From contig CAIZGT010000630.1 in NCBI GenBank assembly GCA_903932545.1, positions 1 to 10,831 on the forward strand: DNA of 10,831 nucleotides. The letters run 5' to 3'. Below, in pieces: positions 1 to 8,330 of the stretch. Source of the stretch: an uncultured Rhodospirillales bacterium (lineage in GTDB: Bacteria > Pseudomonadota > Alphaproteobacteria > Acetobacterales > Acetobacteraceae). Positions within the stretch are counted from its first letter, which is position 1. Every line of letters starts with the position of its first letter. The position numbers were made by a program, and so were the translations under genes. A model generated the notes under the pieces. It worked only from the letters and a program-made list of their open reading frames with translations, was not told where the DNA came from and did not search any database.

Positions 1-1940
<1,940 letters not shown>

Positions 1941-2111
1941 GGGATATCTGCCTCGCGAAAAGACCTGCAGACGCAGGCGATCCGAGGCCGATCTACTGGT
2001 CGGCGGGTTTCGTCCGCGCAGGCGGGCCGGTGGGGGGAAACGGCTTGTGCTTTAACCACGCGCACGGGCCGTACGTCCATCGGGCTTGACAGGATTTTGG
2101 AAGGATTCCCC
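1941..2111. promoter_or_regulatory. Divergent intergenic region between acnA and ccmA
   Basis: These 171 bp must hold the acnA promoter and probably the ccmAB-permease promoter. I see a small inverted repeat, CCTGC/GCAGG with a 4-base loop, at about 1964-1977 on the acnA side. A perfect TTGACA hexamer lies at 2086-2091, but no -10 box follows at a proper distance. No convincing sigma-70 pair could be called on either strand. Confidence 0.4.
2099..2105 (+). promoter_or_regulatory. Ribosome binding site deciding the ccmA start
   Basis: GGAAGGA lies 6 bases before the GTG at 2112. The upstream in-frame TTG at 2097 would overlap this site and has no purine-rich site of its own, so GTG 2112 is preferred. 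Confidence 0.65.
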
Positions 2112-2684
2112 GTGCTGGAAGTGCACAAAATCGCGGCAATTCGCGGTGAGCAACAAATTTTCGGTCCGCTCTCGTTCGCAGTCCCAAAAAGCGGGGCAGT
2201 GTTGCTGGTGGGGCCAAACGGTTCGGGCAAGTCCACCTTGTTGCGCATTCTTGCCGGGCTTGGGCGAATTGCCGAGGGCGTGGTGAATTGGGACGGGCAG
2301 AACGCGCTGGCGGATCGCGCTTCGCATGGCGCGCGGGTTTGTTATGTCGGCCATCTTGATGCGGTGAAGCCCGCGCTTACGGCGCGAGAAAATCTCGGTG
2401 ACGGGGCCGATGTCGGGCTGGCCGCGATGGCGCTGAGCCATTTGGCGGATCAGCCAGCGCGGTTCTTCTCGGCCGGGCAAAAGCGTCGCCTTGCGCTGGC
2501 TCGCCTCGCCTGCAGCGTCGCGCCGATTTGGCTGTTGGATGAGCCAACGCTCGGCCTCGATGTCGCCTCAGTGGCGCGATTTGGGGATATGTTGGCCACG
2601 CATCGTGCAACTGGTGGGATTGTGTTGGCGGCCACGCATCTGCCACTGCCGTTGCCGGATGCTGTGGAGTTGCGGCTGGCATGA
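2112..2684 (+). CDS. ccmA: Heme exporter ATP-binding protein CcmA
   Basis: CcmA is the ATPase of the CcmABCD complex of System I cytochrome c maturation. It works at the inner face of the cytoplasmic membrane and powers release of heme-loaded CcmE. The 190-residue product, read from GTG 2112, has Walker A GPNGSGKST at 34-42, the Q-loop region replaced by the CcmA-typical YVGHLDAVKPALTARENL from residue 78, signature FSAGQKRR at 119-126, Walker B IWLLDEP at 139-145 and switch histidine H176 in AATH. Family members are usually about 200-210 residues. The segment between the ENL motif and the signature is several residues shorter than I expect, so the helical subdomain is compact. Its stop overlaps the ccmB start (ATGA, 2681-2684), indicating translational coupling. 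Confidence 0.93.
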   Translation: MLEVHKIAAIRGEQQIFGPLSFAVPKSGAVLLVGPNGSGKSTLLRILAGLGRIAEGVVNWDGQNALADRASHGARVCYVGHLDAVKPALTARENLGDGADVGLAAMALSHLADQPARFFSAGQKRRLALARLACSVAPIWLLDEPTLGLDVASVARFGDMLATHRATGGIVLAATHLPLPLPDAVELRLA

Positions 2685-3346
2685 ACATTTTCTGGTCTAT
2701 CGTGGCGCGCGATCTGCGCCTGTCGTTGCGGCATGGCGCAGACACGCTGGCCTCGTTGCTGTTCTTCGTCATCACCTCTGCGCTGTTCCCGCTGGCCATC
2801 GGCCCGGCCCCCGAAACGTTGGCGCGGCTGGCACCGGGGATCATTTGGGTCTGCGCCCTGCTCGCCGCTTTGTTGCCGCTGGATCGGCTGTTCGGCGCGG
2901 ATTACGAGGACGGCACGCTCGATTTGCTGCTGCTGAGCGGCCTGCCCGCCGCCTTGGTGGCGCTGGCCAAGGCGCTGTCGCATTGGCTGGTGACCGGCCT
3001 GCCGCTGCTGCTGGTGGCGATTCCGGTGGCGATGATGCTCAACCTTGATCCGGAATTGCTGCCGGTGCTGCTCGCAGGCTTGCTGCCAGGAACGGCGCTG
3101 CTCTCGCTGTTCGGCGCGACCGGCGCGGCCCTGGTGCTGGGTGCGCGACGCGGCGGGGTGCTGTTGCCGCTGTTGGTGCTGCCCCTCGCCGCCCCGGTGT
3201 TGATTTTCGGCGTGGCGGCGGCCGATGCGGCGGCGGGCGCGCAGGCGAGTGCCGCCCCACTGCTGTTCCTCGCGGCTTTGCTGGCGGCGTGTATTCCGTT
3301 GTGTCCACTCGCGGCGGGGGCTGCGTTGCGCAGTGCCGCAGAATGA
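2681..3346 (+). CDS. ccmB: Heme exporter membrane protein CcmB
   Basis: CcmB is the membrane partner of CcmA in the cytochrome c maturation ABC complex. The 221-residue product has about six hydrophobic segments, matching CcmB length and topology. The conserved FGADYEDGTLDLLLLSGLP follows the second membrane segment (about residues 70-88), and the N terminus has the usual cytosolic RDLRLSLRHGAD. It overlaps ccmA by four bases at its start and the EamA permease by four bases at its end. In many alphaproteobacteria ccmC comes next; here it does not. The leucine- and alanine-rich membrane segments give a very high G+C third position. Confidence 0.92.
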   Translation: MNIFWSIVARDLRLSLRHGADTLASLLFFVITSALFPLAIGPAPETLARLAPGIIWVCALLAALLPLDRLFGADYEDGTLDLLLLSGLPAALVALAKALSHWLVTGLPLLLVAIPVAMMLNLDPELLPVLLAGLLPGTALLSLFGATGAALVLGARRGGVLLPLLVLPLAAPVLIFGVAAADAAAGAQASAAPLLFLAALLAACIPLCPLAAGAALRSAAE

Positions 3347-4209
3347 GCCTACCAGACGGGATTGCCGAGGCTCTCGGCGCGCTGTTGTTTTTCGGCATTG
3401 GGGACGTGGTTTATAAGCGCGGCTCGGCGGCGGGAGTAAAGCCGCAGCATTTGCTGATGGTGCAATCCTGGGGCTTTACCCCCCTGGCTATTCTGTTCGG
3501 ACTTGCCACCGGCCTGCTGCATTTGGGGCCGGGCACGTGGTGGGGGGCGGCAGCCGGGTTCTTTATGTGGTTCGGCTTCTACAATTTCGCGCACAGCCTG
3601 CGCACCGGCTCGATCAGCGTGAACGCGCCGATTTTCCGGCTGAGTTTCGTGCTCACCGCGCTGCTCGCCATCCTCATTCTGGGCGAGGCACTGACGCGGG
3701 CGAAGATTGCCGGGATCGGGCTGGCGTTGCTGGCAATTTGGCTGCTGCTGGCGGCTCCGATTGCAGCGAACGCCCCACGGGTGAAGATCTTCACACCCAA
3801 TCTCATCCGCGTGGTGATTGCCACCATGTCGGTGGGTGTTGGCAATCTGCTGATCAAAGTGGGCCTGCATGCAGGGGCCAATCCGGTGTCGATGGTGGTG
3901 GCGCAGGCCTTTGTGGTTTGCCCGCTCAGCACGGTGTTTGTCGCCATTGTTGATCGCGGCATTCGCCCGCCCGCTGTGGCGTTCCGCTACGGCTTCACCG
4001 CCTCGGTGGTGCTGCTCGCCGCCTTCATCCTGCTTGCCGAAGGTCTCAGCCGGGGTGAGGCGAGTGTGATTGTGCCGATTGCGCAGATGGGCTTTGCCGT
4101 CACCGCCGTGCTCGGCTTCGCGGTGCTGCGCGAGCGGTTCACGGCGCGCAAGGCGGTGGGGCTGATCGCGGCTATCAGCGCGTTGACGAGTTTTGCAATC
4201 GCTTGGTGA
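3343..4209 (+). CDS. DMT superfamily (EamA-like) permease
   Basis: The 288-residue protein has about ten hydrophobic segments in two related halves, as in EamA/RhaT-type drug/metabolite transporters of the inner membrane. The first half contains the early FFGIGDVVYKRGSA helix and ends with LILGEALTRAKIAGIGLALLAI. The second half ends with VLRERFTARKAVGLIAAISA. This G-E/R-E-x-(L/F)-T pattern closing each EamA repeat is typical of the family. The substrate cannot be read from sequence. I chose ATG 3343 over an upstream in-frame ATG at 3289 because it forms an ATGA overlap with the ccmB stop, like ccmA/ccmB. The three genes should be co-transcribed. The stop lies one base from the convergent radC stop, leaving no room for a separate terminator. 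Confidence 0.85.
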   Translation: MSLPDGIAEALGALLFFGIGDVVYKRGSAAGVKPQHLLMVQSWGFTPLAILFGLATGLLHLGPGTWWGAAAGFFMWFGFYNFAHSLRTGSISVNAPIFRLSFVLTALLAILILGEALTRAKIAGIGLALLAIWLLLAAPIAANAPRVKIFTPNLIRVVIATMSVGVGNLLIKVGLHAGANPVSMVVAQAFVVCPLSTVFVAIVDRGIRPPAVAFRYGFTASVVLLAAFILLAEGLSRGEASVIVPIAQMGFAVTAVLGFAVLRERFTARKAVGLIAAISALTSFAIAW

Positions 4210-4210
4210 G

Positions 4211-4948
4211 CTAAAGCAGCCCCTCGCGCCGCAAGCTGAACCAGCGACCGTTGCCGATGATCACATGGTCATGCAGCGTAATTCCCAGTCCTTCGGCGGC
4301 AGTTTTGATTTCGCGCGTCATGTCGATATCGGCGCGCGAGGGCTGCGGGTCACCACTTGGGTGATTGTGGACCAGAATCAGCGCGGTGGCGTGCAACTCC
4401 AACGCGCGCTTCACCACTTCACGCGGATAGACCGGCGTGTGGTCCACCGTGCCCCGGCTTTGCGCCTCGTCCGCCAGGAGGCGGTTGCGGGCGTCGAGAA
4501 ACAACAGGCGGAATTGCTCCACCCGCTCGCGGGCCAGCATGGCGTTGAGATAGGCCATCAGCGCGTCCCAATGTGCGAGCACCGGGCGGTTGATCACCTC
4601 GGCGCGGGCGAGGCGCAGAGATGCAGCTTGGATGGTTTTGAGCGCGGCAATCCCGGCCTCCCCCAGCCCCTCAACGGCGCTGAGTTCCCGCGGCGGGGCA
4701 GCGACGCTGGCGGCGAAACTGCCGAAGCGGGTGAGCAAGGCGCGCGCAATCGGCTTGGTGTCACGCCTTGGCAGGGCGATGAACAGAACAAGTTCGAGCA
4801 ACTCATGATCCGCCAGCGCGTCTGCTCCGGCGGTGAGCAGGCGGGCGCGCAGCCGGGCACGATGGCCCTCGGCGCTGAGCGGGGCGGTGATCGGTGGGTC
4901 GAACAGGCTGGGGTCTTCGGCGAGGCCGGAGCGATTAGGGCGAGGCAT
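4211..4948 (-). CDS. radC: RadC family JAB/MPN domain protein
   Basis: RadC proteins carry a JAB/MPN+ metalloprotease-like domain. The old DNA-repair role is not well supported and the biochemical function is uncertain. The 245 residues contain a helix-hairpin-helix-like VEGLGEAGIAALK at about 92-104. The JAB domain follows from about 125, with E144, the zinc-binding HNHPSGDPQPSRAD (H194, H196, S204, D207) and C-terminal LHDHVIIGNGRWFSLRREGLL. All expected metal ligands are present. The N terminus is about 20 residues longer than in E. coli RadC. No Shine-Dalgarno sequence stands out before ATG 4948. The gene is downstream of map and the thioesterase on the same strand, 107 bp away with a hairpin between, so it may have its own transcript. 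A map/radC neighbourhood is common in alphaproteobacteria. Confidence 0.92.
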   Translation of the reverse strand: MPRPNRSGLAEDPSLFDPPITAPLSAEGHRARLRARLLTAGADALADHELLELVLFIALPRRDTKPIARALLTRFGSFAASVAAPPRELSAVEGLGEAGIAALKTIQAASLRLARAEVINRPVLAHWDALMAYLNAMLARERVEQFRLLFLDARNRLLADEAQSRGTVDHTPVYPREVVKRALELHATALILVHNHPSGDPQPSRADIDMTREIKTAAEGLGITLHDHVIIGNGRWFSLRREGLL

Positions 4949-4996
4949 TGGGCTAGTTAAGCGGATCGGCCGCAGAACATCGGCAAGGATGCGTCA

Positions 4997-5024
4997 CAGC
5001 GATGATAGCCATCCATCATTGCTG
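4997..5024. terminator. Hairpin between thioesterase and radC (possible terminator or processing site)
   Basis: CAGCGATGAT at 4997-5006 pairs with ATCATTGCTG at 5015-5024 around an 8-base loop. All ten positions pair if the one G-T is allowed on the plus strand; the minus-strand transcript has one A-C mismatch. No T-run follows on the minus strand, so it is not a classical Rho-independent terminator. The rest of the 107-bp gap, 4949-5055, shows nothing else I can name. Confidence 0.4.
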
Positions 5025-5055
5025 CGCTGGGCTTGCAATGACGGGTTTGGCGGAT

Positions 5056-5466
5056 TTAGCCGAATGCCTCATCCACATAGGGTAGCATCGCCGCGCGCCA
5101 TGCATCGTGCAGCACCACGGCGCGGCGGGTGTTGATGTCGATCACCGCCATCACCGAGGCGGCGCGCGAGGCCAATTCCCCGCCTAGCATCGCGCGCTGG
5201 CGGAGATGGAAGGATTTGTTGCCGACGCGGTGAACAGCGGTTTGCACCGTCACGACACCCGGCCAGTTCATCTCGCGTAGAAAATCAATCTCGATGCGCG
5301 CAATCACCGGCGAGAACCCGCCCGCTTTGTCGAGCAGGCCAAGCTCAGCCAGCATGTCCGTCCGCCCGGCCTCATACAGCACCGAGTAGGTGGCATTGTT
5401 GATATGGCCGAGCGCGTCCGTGTCGCAGAAGCGCAGTGGGAACTGCGTGGTGTAGAGCAGGGCCAA
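5056..5466 (-). CDS. Acyl-CoA thioesterase, 4HBT hot-dog family
   Basis: Hot-dog fold thioesterases hydrolyse acyl-CoA or related thioesters in the cytosol. The 136-residue length fits a single-domain enzyme. Near the N terminus, RFCDTDALGHINNATY (residues 12-27) is the 4HBT motif; its second aspartate, D17, is in the position of the catalytic Asp. The following helix YSVLYEAGRTDML and the strand with IARIEIDFLREMNWPG are also typical. The substrate is not evident; the YbgC/FadM-type branch and general medium- or long-chain acyl-CoA hydrolases look alike at this level. The start ATG 5466 is only four bases after the map stop, so the two genes almost certainly share a transcript. Confidence 0.88.
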   Translation of the reverse strand: MALLYTTQFPLRFCDTDALGHINNATYSVLYEAGRTDMLAELGLLDKAGGFSPVIARIEIDFLREMNWPGVVTVQTAVHRVGNKSFHLRQRAMLGGELASRAASVMAVIDINTRRAVVLHDAWRAAMLPYVDEAFG

Positions 5467-5470
5467 TGGG

Positions 5471-6277
5471 TTACACCGGATAATCGGGTTTGAACTGGCC
5501 AGCAGGTGAGAGGGTGAAAATCTCGATCCCGGTCTCCGTCACACCCACCATATGCTCAAACTGCGCCGACAGGCTGCGGTCACGCGTCACCGCGGTCCAG
5601 CCGTCATCCAGCACTTTCACATCCGCCCGACCGGCATTGACCATCGGCTCAACCGTGAAGAACATGCCGGGCTTGAGCACCGCGCCCTCTTTTGGGCGGC
5701 CGTAATGCAGCACGTTGGGCGGGGCGTGGAAGGTGCGGCCAATGCCGTGGCCACAGAAATCCCGCACCACACTGAAGCGGTGCTGTTCAACATAGCTTTG
5801 GATGGCGAACCCGATATCCCCAAACGTCGCCCCCGGACGCGCCACCGCAAGGCCGCGCATCAGCGACTCGTGGGTTACCTCAATCAGGTTGCGCGCCTTG
5901 GTGGAGGGCTGGCCAGCGCAATACATCCGGCTGGTGTCGCCGTGCCAGCCATCAAGGATCACCGTCACATCGATGTTGAGGATGTCGCCGTCTTGCAGCA
6001 CGCGCTCACCGGGGATGCCGTGGCAGACAACGTGGTTGATCGAGATGCAAGTGGATTTCGGATAGCCGCGATAGTTCAGCGGTGCGGCAATCGCGCCATG
6101 ATCATGAATGAACTCATGGCAGATCGTGTCCAGCCGCTGCGTGCTGATACCGGGGCGAACATGGGCGGCGATCATGTCCAGTGTCTCGGCTGCAAGCTTA
6201 CCTGCCGCGCGCATCGGGGCGAAATCCTCCGGAGCATGAAGGATAATCTTTCGGGATTCGGCGCTGCCGTCCATCAT
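5471..6277 (-). CDS. map: Methionine aminopeptidase, type I
   Basis: This enzyme removes the initiator methionine from new proteins in the cytosol and uses two metal ions. The 268-residue product has the full set of ligands: D103 in ILNIDVTVI, D114 in WHGDTSRM, H177 in GHGIGRTFH, E210 in FTVEPM and E241 in AQFEHMVGV. Substrate-contacting H86 lies in VVCHGIP. Relative to E. coli Map these are shifted by six or seven residues. The protein starts with tandem ATGs at 6277 and 6274. The GGAG site is 4 bases before the first and 7 before the second, so 6274 may be the real start. A longer in-frame reading to 6382 crosses the inverted-repeat region and has no family similarity. It heads a probable operon with the thioesterase. 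Confidence 0.95.
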   Translation of the reverse strand: MMDGSAESRKIILHAPEDFAPMRAAGKLAAETLDMIAAHVRPGISTQRLDTICHEFIHDHGAIAAPLNYRGYPKSTCISINHVVCHGIPGERVLQDGDILNIDVTVILDGWHGDTSRMYCAGQPSTKARNLIEVTHESLMRGLAVARPGATFGDIGFAIQSYVEQHRFSVVRDFCGHGIGRTFHAPPNVLHYGRPKEGAVLKPGMFFTVEPMVNAGRADVKVLDDGWTAVTRDRSLSAQFEHMVGVTETGIEIFTLSPAGQFKPDYPV

Positions 6278-6338
6278 GAAACTCCGCCGACGCGCTGAGC
6301 GCGGGCTGTATAGACCAAAAATTCTGTGATCAGGATGG

Positions 6339-6373
6339 GCATCTGCGCGCCAGAGTGCAAGCGCCGCAGATGC
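6339..6373 (-). terminator. Strong hairpin downstream of the modA-like gene
   Basis: GCATCTGCG at 6339-6347 and CGCAGATGC at 6365-6373 are perfectly complementary over 9 bp. A further 3 bp (CGC/GCG) can pair inside after one bulged base. On the minus strand a TTTTT run follows about 16 bases beyond the stem, further than in a classical intrinsic terminator. It may end the envelope-cluster transcript or act as a 3' stabilising element. Confidence 0.5.
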
Positions 6374-6382
6374 AGGCCACAT

Positions 6383-6398
6383 CCTTCAACAGTGAAGG
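6383..6398 (-). terminator. Small hairpin just after the modA-like stop codon
   Basis: CCTTCA at 6383-6388 and TGAAGG at 6393-6398 form a perfect 6-bp stem with a 4-base loop, 6 bases past the stop codon of the modA-like gene. No T-run follows directly. It probably acts together with the larger hairpin at 6339-6373. Confidence 0.35.
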
Positions 6399-6404
6399 CC
6401 CCGC

Positions 6405-7169
6405 CTAAGGCGTTGCCGCAATTTTGAACCCACGCCGGAGAAAGATCGTCTGCGCCGCTGGCCCGGACAGGAAGTCCATGAATTGCTGCGCCAAGGGCGT
6501 GTCCACCGCTTTTGTGATGGCAATCGGATACACCACCGGTGGCGAGGCATCTGGCGGAAACACGCCCACAATCTGCACATTTGGGCTCAAACTCGCCTCG
6601 GTGGCGAACACGATGCCGAGTGGAACCTCACCGCGATCCACCATCAACAACACAGCGCGCAACGTATCCGTCTGCACCACGCGGGGGAGCGCCGCCTCCC
6701 ACAGGCCGAGATTGACCAAGGCCCGTTTGGCATAAACCCCGGCCGGCAAACTCGTCGGATTGCCAATCGCCATCCGACCACTCGGCCCGAGCAGGGCGGG
6801 AATATCGAGGCTGCGCGAAATGTCGATTTTGTGCGCCCGATCGTTGGGCATGATCATCACCAATTCGGTGGTCACCAAATTGTGCCGCGTGGCCGGTTCA
6901 AGCTGGCCATGTTGCTGCAGCCAATCCATCCAGTTCTGATCAGCCGAAATAAAAATATCACCCGGAGCTCCTTGGGCGATCTGCTTGGCGTTCATCGGAG
7001 AATTGCCGAAATTAAACAGAGCCTTTTCGCCCGTCTGCTTCTCCCAAACCGTCTCGATCTCGCGCAGTGCCTCAGACAAAGAGGTTGGCGCGAATACCAG
7101 CAGCTCAGCGGCACCGGCACCGCCCATCAATCGCCAAACCATCAACACAGCGAGGAACAGGCAACGCAT
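6405..7169 (-). CDS. modA: ModA-like periplasmic molybdate/tungstate-binding protein
   Basis: ModA is the periplasmic receptor of the molybdate ABC transporter. The 254-residue product starts with signal peptide MRCLFLAVLMVWRLMGGAGAA, then mature ELLVFAPTSLSEALREIE. The pattern TGEKALFNFGNSPMNAKQI, GAPGDIFISADQNWMDWL, PAGVYAKRALVNLGLW and GEVPLGIVFATEA follows ModA order closely. Family length is about 250-260. The start at 7169 has GGGGA 9 bases upstream and gives a compact signal peptide; ATG 7193 is an alternative. Two ligand-region positions differ from the usual: NSP where SS or SSG is common (residues 56-58), and F188 where the family usually has Tyr in GIVYATDA. No modB or modC is adjacent, so oxyanion specificity and partner are inferred only. 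Confidence 0.85.
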   Translation of the reverse strand: MRCLFLAVLMVWRLMGGAGAAELLVFAPTSLSEALREIETVWEKQTGEKALFNFGNSPMNAKQIAQGAPGDIFISADQNWMDWLQQHGQLEPATRHNLVTTELVMIMPNDRAHKIDISRSLDIPALLGPSGRMAIGNPTSLPAGVYAKRALVNLGLWEAALPRVVQTDTLRAVLLMVDRGEVPLGIVFATEASLSPNVQIVGVFPPDASPPVVYPIAITKAVDTPLAQQFMDFLSGPAAQTIFLRRGFKIAATP

Positions 7170-7329
7170 CAGCGACAATCCCCATGAACGCATCAAAACG
7201 GTTGCGCTTCCACCCACCATGGCAAACGCAACAGCTCCCGCAAAGTCATAGAACGCCGATGGAGATTGAACATCAACCGGAACGATATGACATTGCAGCA
7301 ATTTGCATTTTATCGAGCTTATCGTGGCA
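7170..7329. other. Gap between the FecB/HemV-type and ModA-like genes
   Basis: This 160-bp stretch is more A+T-rich than its surroundings near 7270-7325. It holds a short inverted repeat ATTGC-a-GCAAT at 7292-7302. I found no ModE-type palindrome, no terminator hairpin with a T-run, and only a weak promoter-like pair on the minus strand (TTGATG, 17 bases, TTCTAT). The ModA-like gene may therefore have its own promoter or be read through from upstream. Confidence 0.35.
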
Positions 7330-8319
7330 TTACCGCAACGGGTTATTGATCATGTCATTGAGGGCAGCGCTCTGCGGCGCGCTCGGGTCGAGGCCATACA
7401 AAACCTGGCTCAGGGTGGTGGCCATCGGCGTGAAGTGCGGCGCGGGCAATCCCGCATTCGCCAGCCAGGCCAGTCCGAACAGGCGATTGACCGAAGCCGG
7501 GCCGTCGAGCCAGCCAAACGGCGACGAGGGCACCGCCCAGGCTCTGCCCTCACGCACCGCCCGCAGGCCGTGCCATTGGGGGCTGGCTTGCACAACGGCG
7601 CGCCCATTTGGGTCGAGCAGGAAGATCACATCGGGATCAAGCGCTGCCACCTGCGCCAGCGTGACGGCTCGGAACGTGGCACCTTTCCCGTCGGGGGCCA
7701 ACAGACGGAAGCCGAGAATGTCGAGCATTTCGCTGTCGTTGCCGCCCGCCACCAGCGCCTGTGCTGCGTCCGGTCCAAACAGCGCCACGGCAGTGCGGCC
7801 GCCGCCCAGCGGCGAAACCGGCAGCATTGTCTCCGCCAGTTTTGCCAGCATCTCGGCCCGCGCTTCCCGGTGCAGAACGGCACCGAGGCTGCGCAACACG
7901 CGCGGCGTATCGTTGACGCTGCCGGAGATCAAAACCGAAGCGACGCCGGTTGCAGCCTGTGCGGCAATGATTGCGTGGGTATAGTGCGGATCCACATCGC
8001 CATAGTCGAGGATCAGATCCGGCTTCAACGCCTTCACGGCTGCGGTGTTGTCAATATGCGGCAGATCGGGCAAGGCAGCCAAGCCAGACGGCAGGCCCGC
8101 CAAGCGTTCGGCGCTGGGGTGATGTGACCAGCCGATCATCAAATCAGGTGCCAGCACCACCATCAGCGCAGTGGCTGGCTCCCCAGCGGGCAGCACGCGG
8201 GTGATGTGGTCGGGAACGGCCACGTGCCGCCCGGTGGCGTCGTCAAGGCTTGCAGCCAAACCGATTTGACCGGTCAGCATCAGAAGCGCGGCTGCTGGCA
8301 GGCCCAGTCGCAATCGCAT
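7330..8319 (-). CDS. Periplasmic substrate-binding protein, FecB/BtuF/HemV-like (class III)
   Basis: Class III binding proteins deliver siderophores, heme, cobalamin, or in MolA-type members molybdate/tungstate, to inner-membrane ABC transporters. The 329 residues begin with signal peptide MRLRLGLPAAALLMLTGQIGLAA. Two alpha/beta lobes follow: RVLPAGEPATALMVVLAPDLMIGW near 41-64, then AVKALKPDLILDYG near 94-107, and later AALDPDVIFL near 225-234. The C-terminal lobe carries SSPFGWLDGPASVNRLFGLAWL (residues 265-286, split here as SSPFGWLDGPASVNRL plus FGLAWL), characteristic of the HemV-2 subgroup of TroA-like proteins. No permease or ATPase gene is next to it. It starts 11 bp after the DUF5666-like stop, so the two are probably co-transcribed. 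The ligand is unknown. Confidence 0.85.
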   Translation of the reverse strand: MRLRLGLPAAALLMLTGQIGLAASLDDATGRHVAVPDHITRVLPAGEPATALMVVLAPDLMIGWSHHPSAERLAGLPSGLAALPDLPHIDNTAAVKALKPDLILDYGDVDPHYTHAIIAAQAATGVASVLISGSVNDTPRVLRSLGAVLHREARAEMLAKLAETMLPVSPLGGGRTAVALFGPDAAQALVAGGNDSEMLDILGFRLLAPDGKGATFRAVTLAQVAALDPDVIFLLDPNGRAVVQASPQWHGLRAVREGRAWAVPSSPFGWLDGPASVNRLFGLAWLANAGLPAPHFTPMATTLSQVLYGLDPSAPQSAALNDMINNPLR

Positions 8320-8330
8320 CGTTCAACTCA

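Larger units (their letters stand above)
6278..6404. promoter_or_regulatory. map leader and modA downstream region with three inverted repeats
   Basis: This 127-bp gap lies between the modA-like stop and the map start. On the minus strand it holds, in order, the 6383-6398 and 6339-6373 hairpins, a run of five T at about 6318-6322, a possible -10 element TATACA near 6307-6312, and CGCGCT-g-AGCGCG at 6291-6303. The GGAG site of map follows. No good -35 box could be paired with TATACA. The order fits termination of the upstream gene followed by a map promoter, but the promoter is only a suggestion. Confidence 0.4.

Noticed and set aside
2086..2091. Perfect TTGACA as a -35 box for ccmA
   Set aside because: No -10-like hexamer lies 16-18 bases downstream; that position falls on the ccmA start itself.
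4193..4960. Plus-strand open frame opposite radC
   Set aside because: RadC motifs on the minus strand are unambiguous; the plus-strand product is rich in His, Gln and Arg without recognisable domains and has no ribosome binding site.
5552..6298. Plus-strand open frame opposite map
   Set aside because: Antisense shadow of a complete methionine aminopeptidase.
6278..6382. N-terminal extension of Map to 6382
   Set aside because: The extension has no similarity to Map, runs through the hairpin region, and lacks a ribosome binding site, whereas GGAG precedes the ATG pair at 6277/6274.
7194..7301. Longer ModA-like protein starting at 7301
   Set aside because: The added residues are not a signal sequence and push the hydrophobic signal segment inside the protein; ATG 7169 has a better ribosome binding site and gives the family length.
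7292..7302. ATTGC-a-GCAAT as a regulator operator upstream of the ModA-like gene
   Set aside because: Arms of only five bases are expected by chance in a window this size and it does not match the ModE box pattern.
7067..8127. Two overlapping plus-strand open frames opposite the binding-protein genes
   Set aside because: Both are antisense to proteins with clear signal peptides and family motifs, and they overlap each other in different frames.
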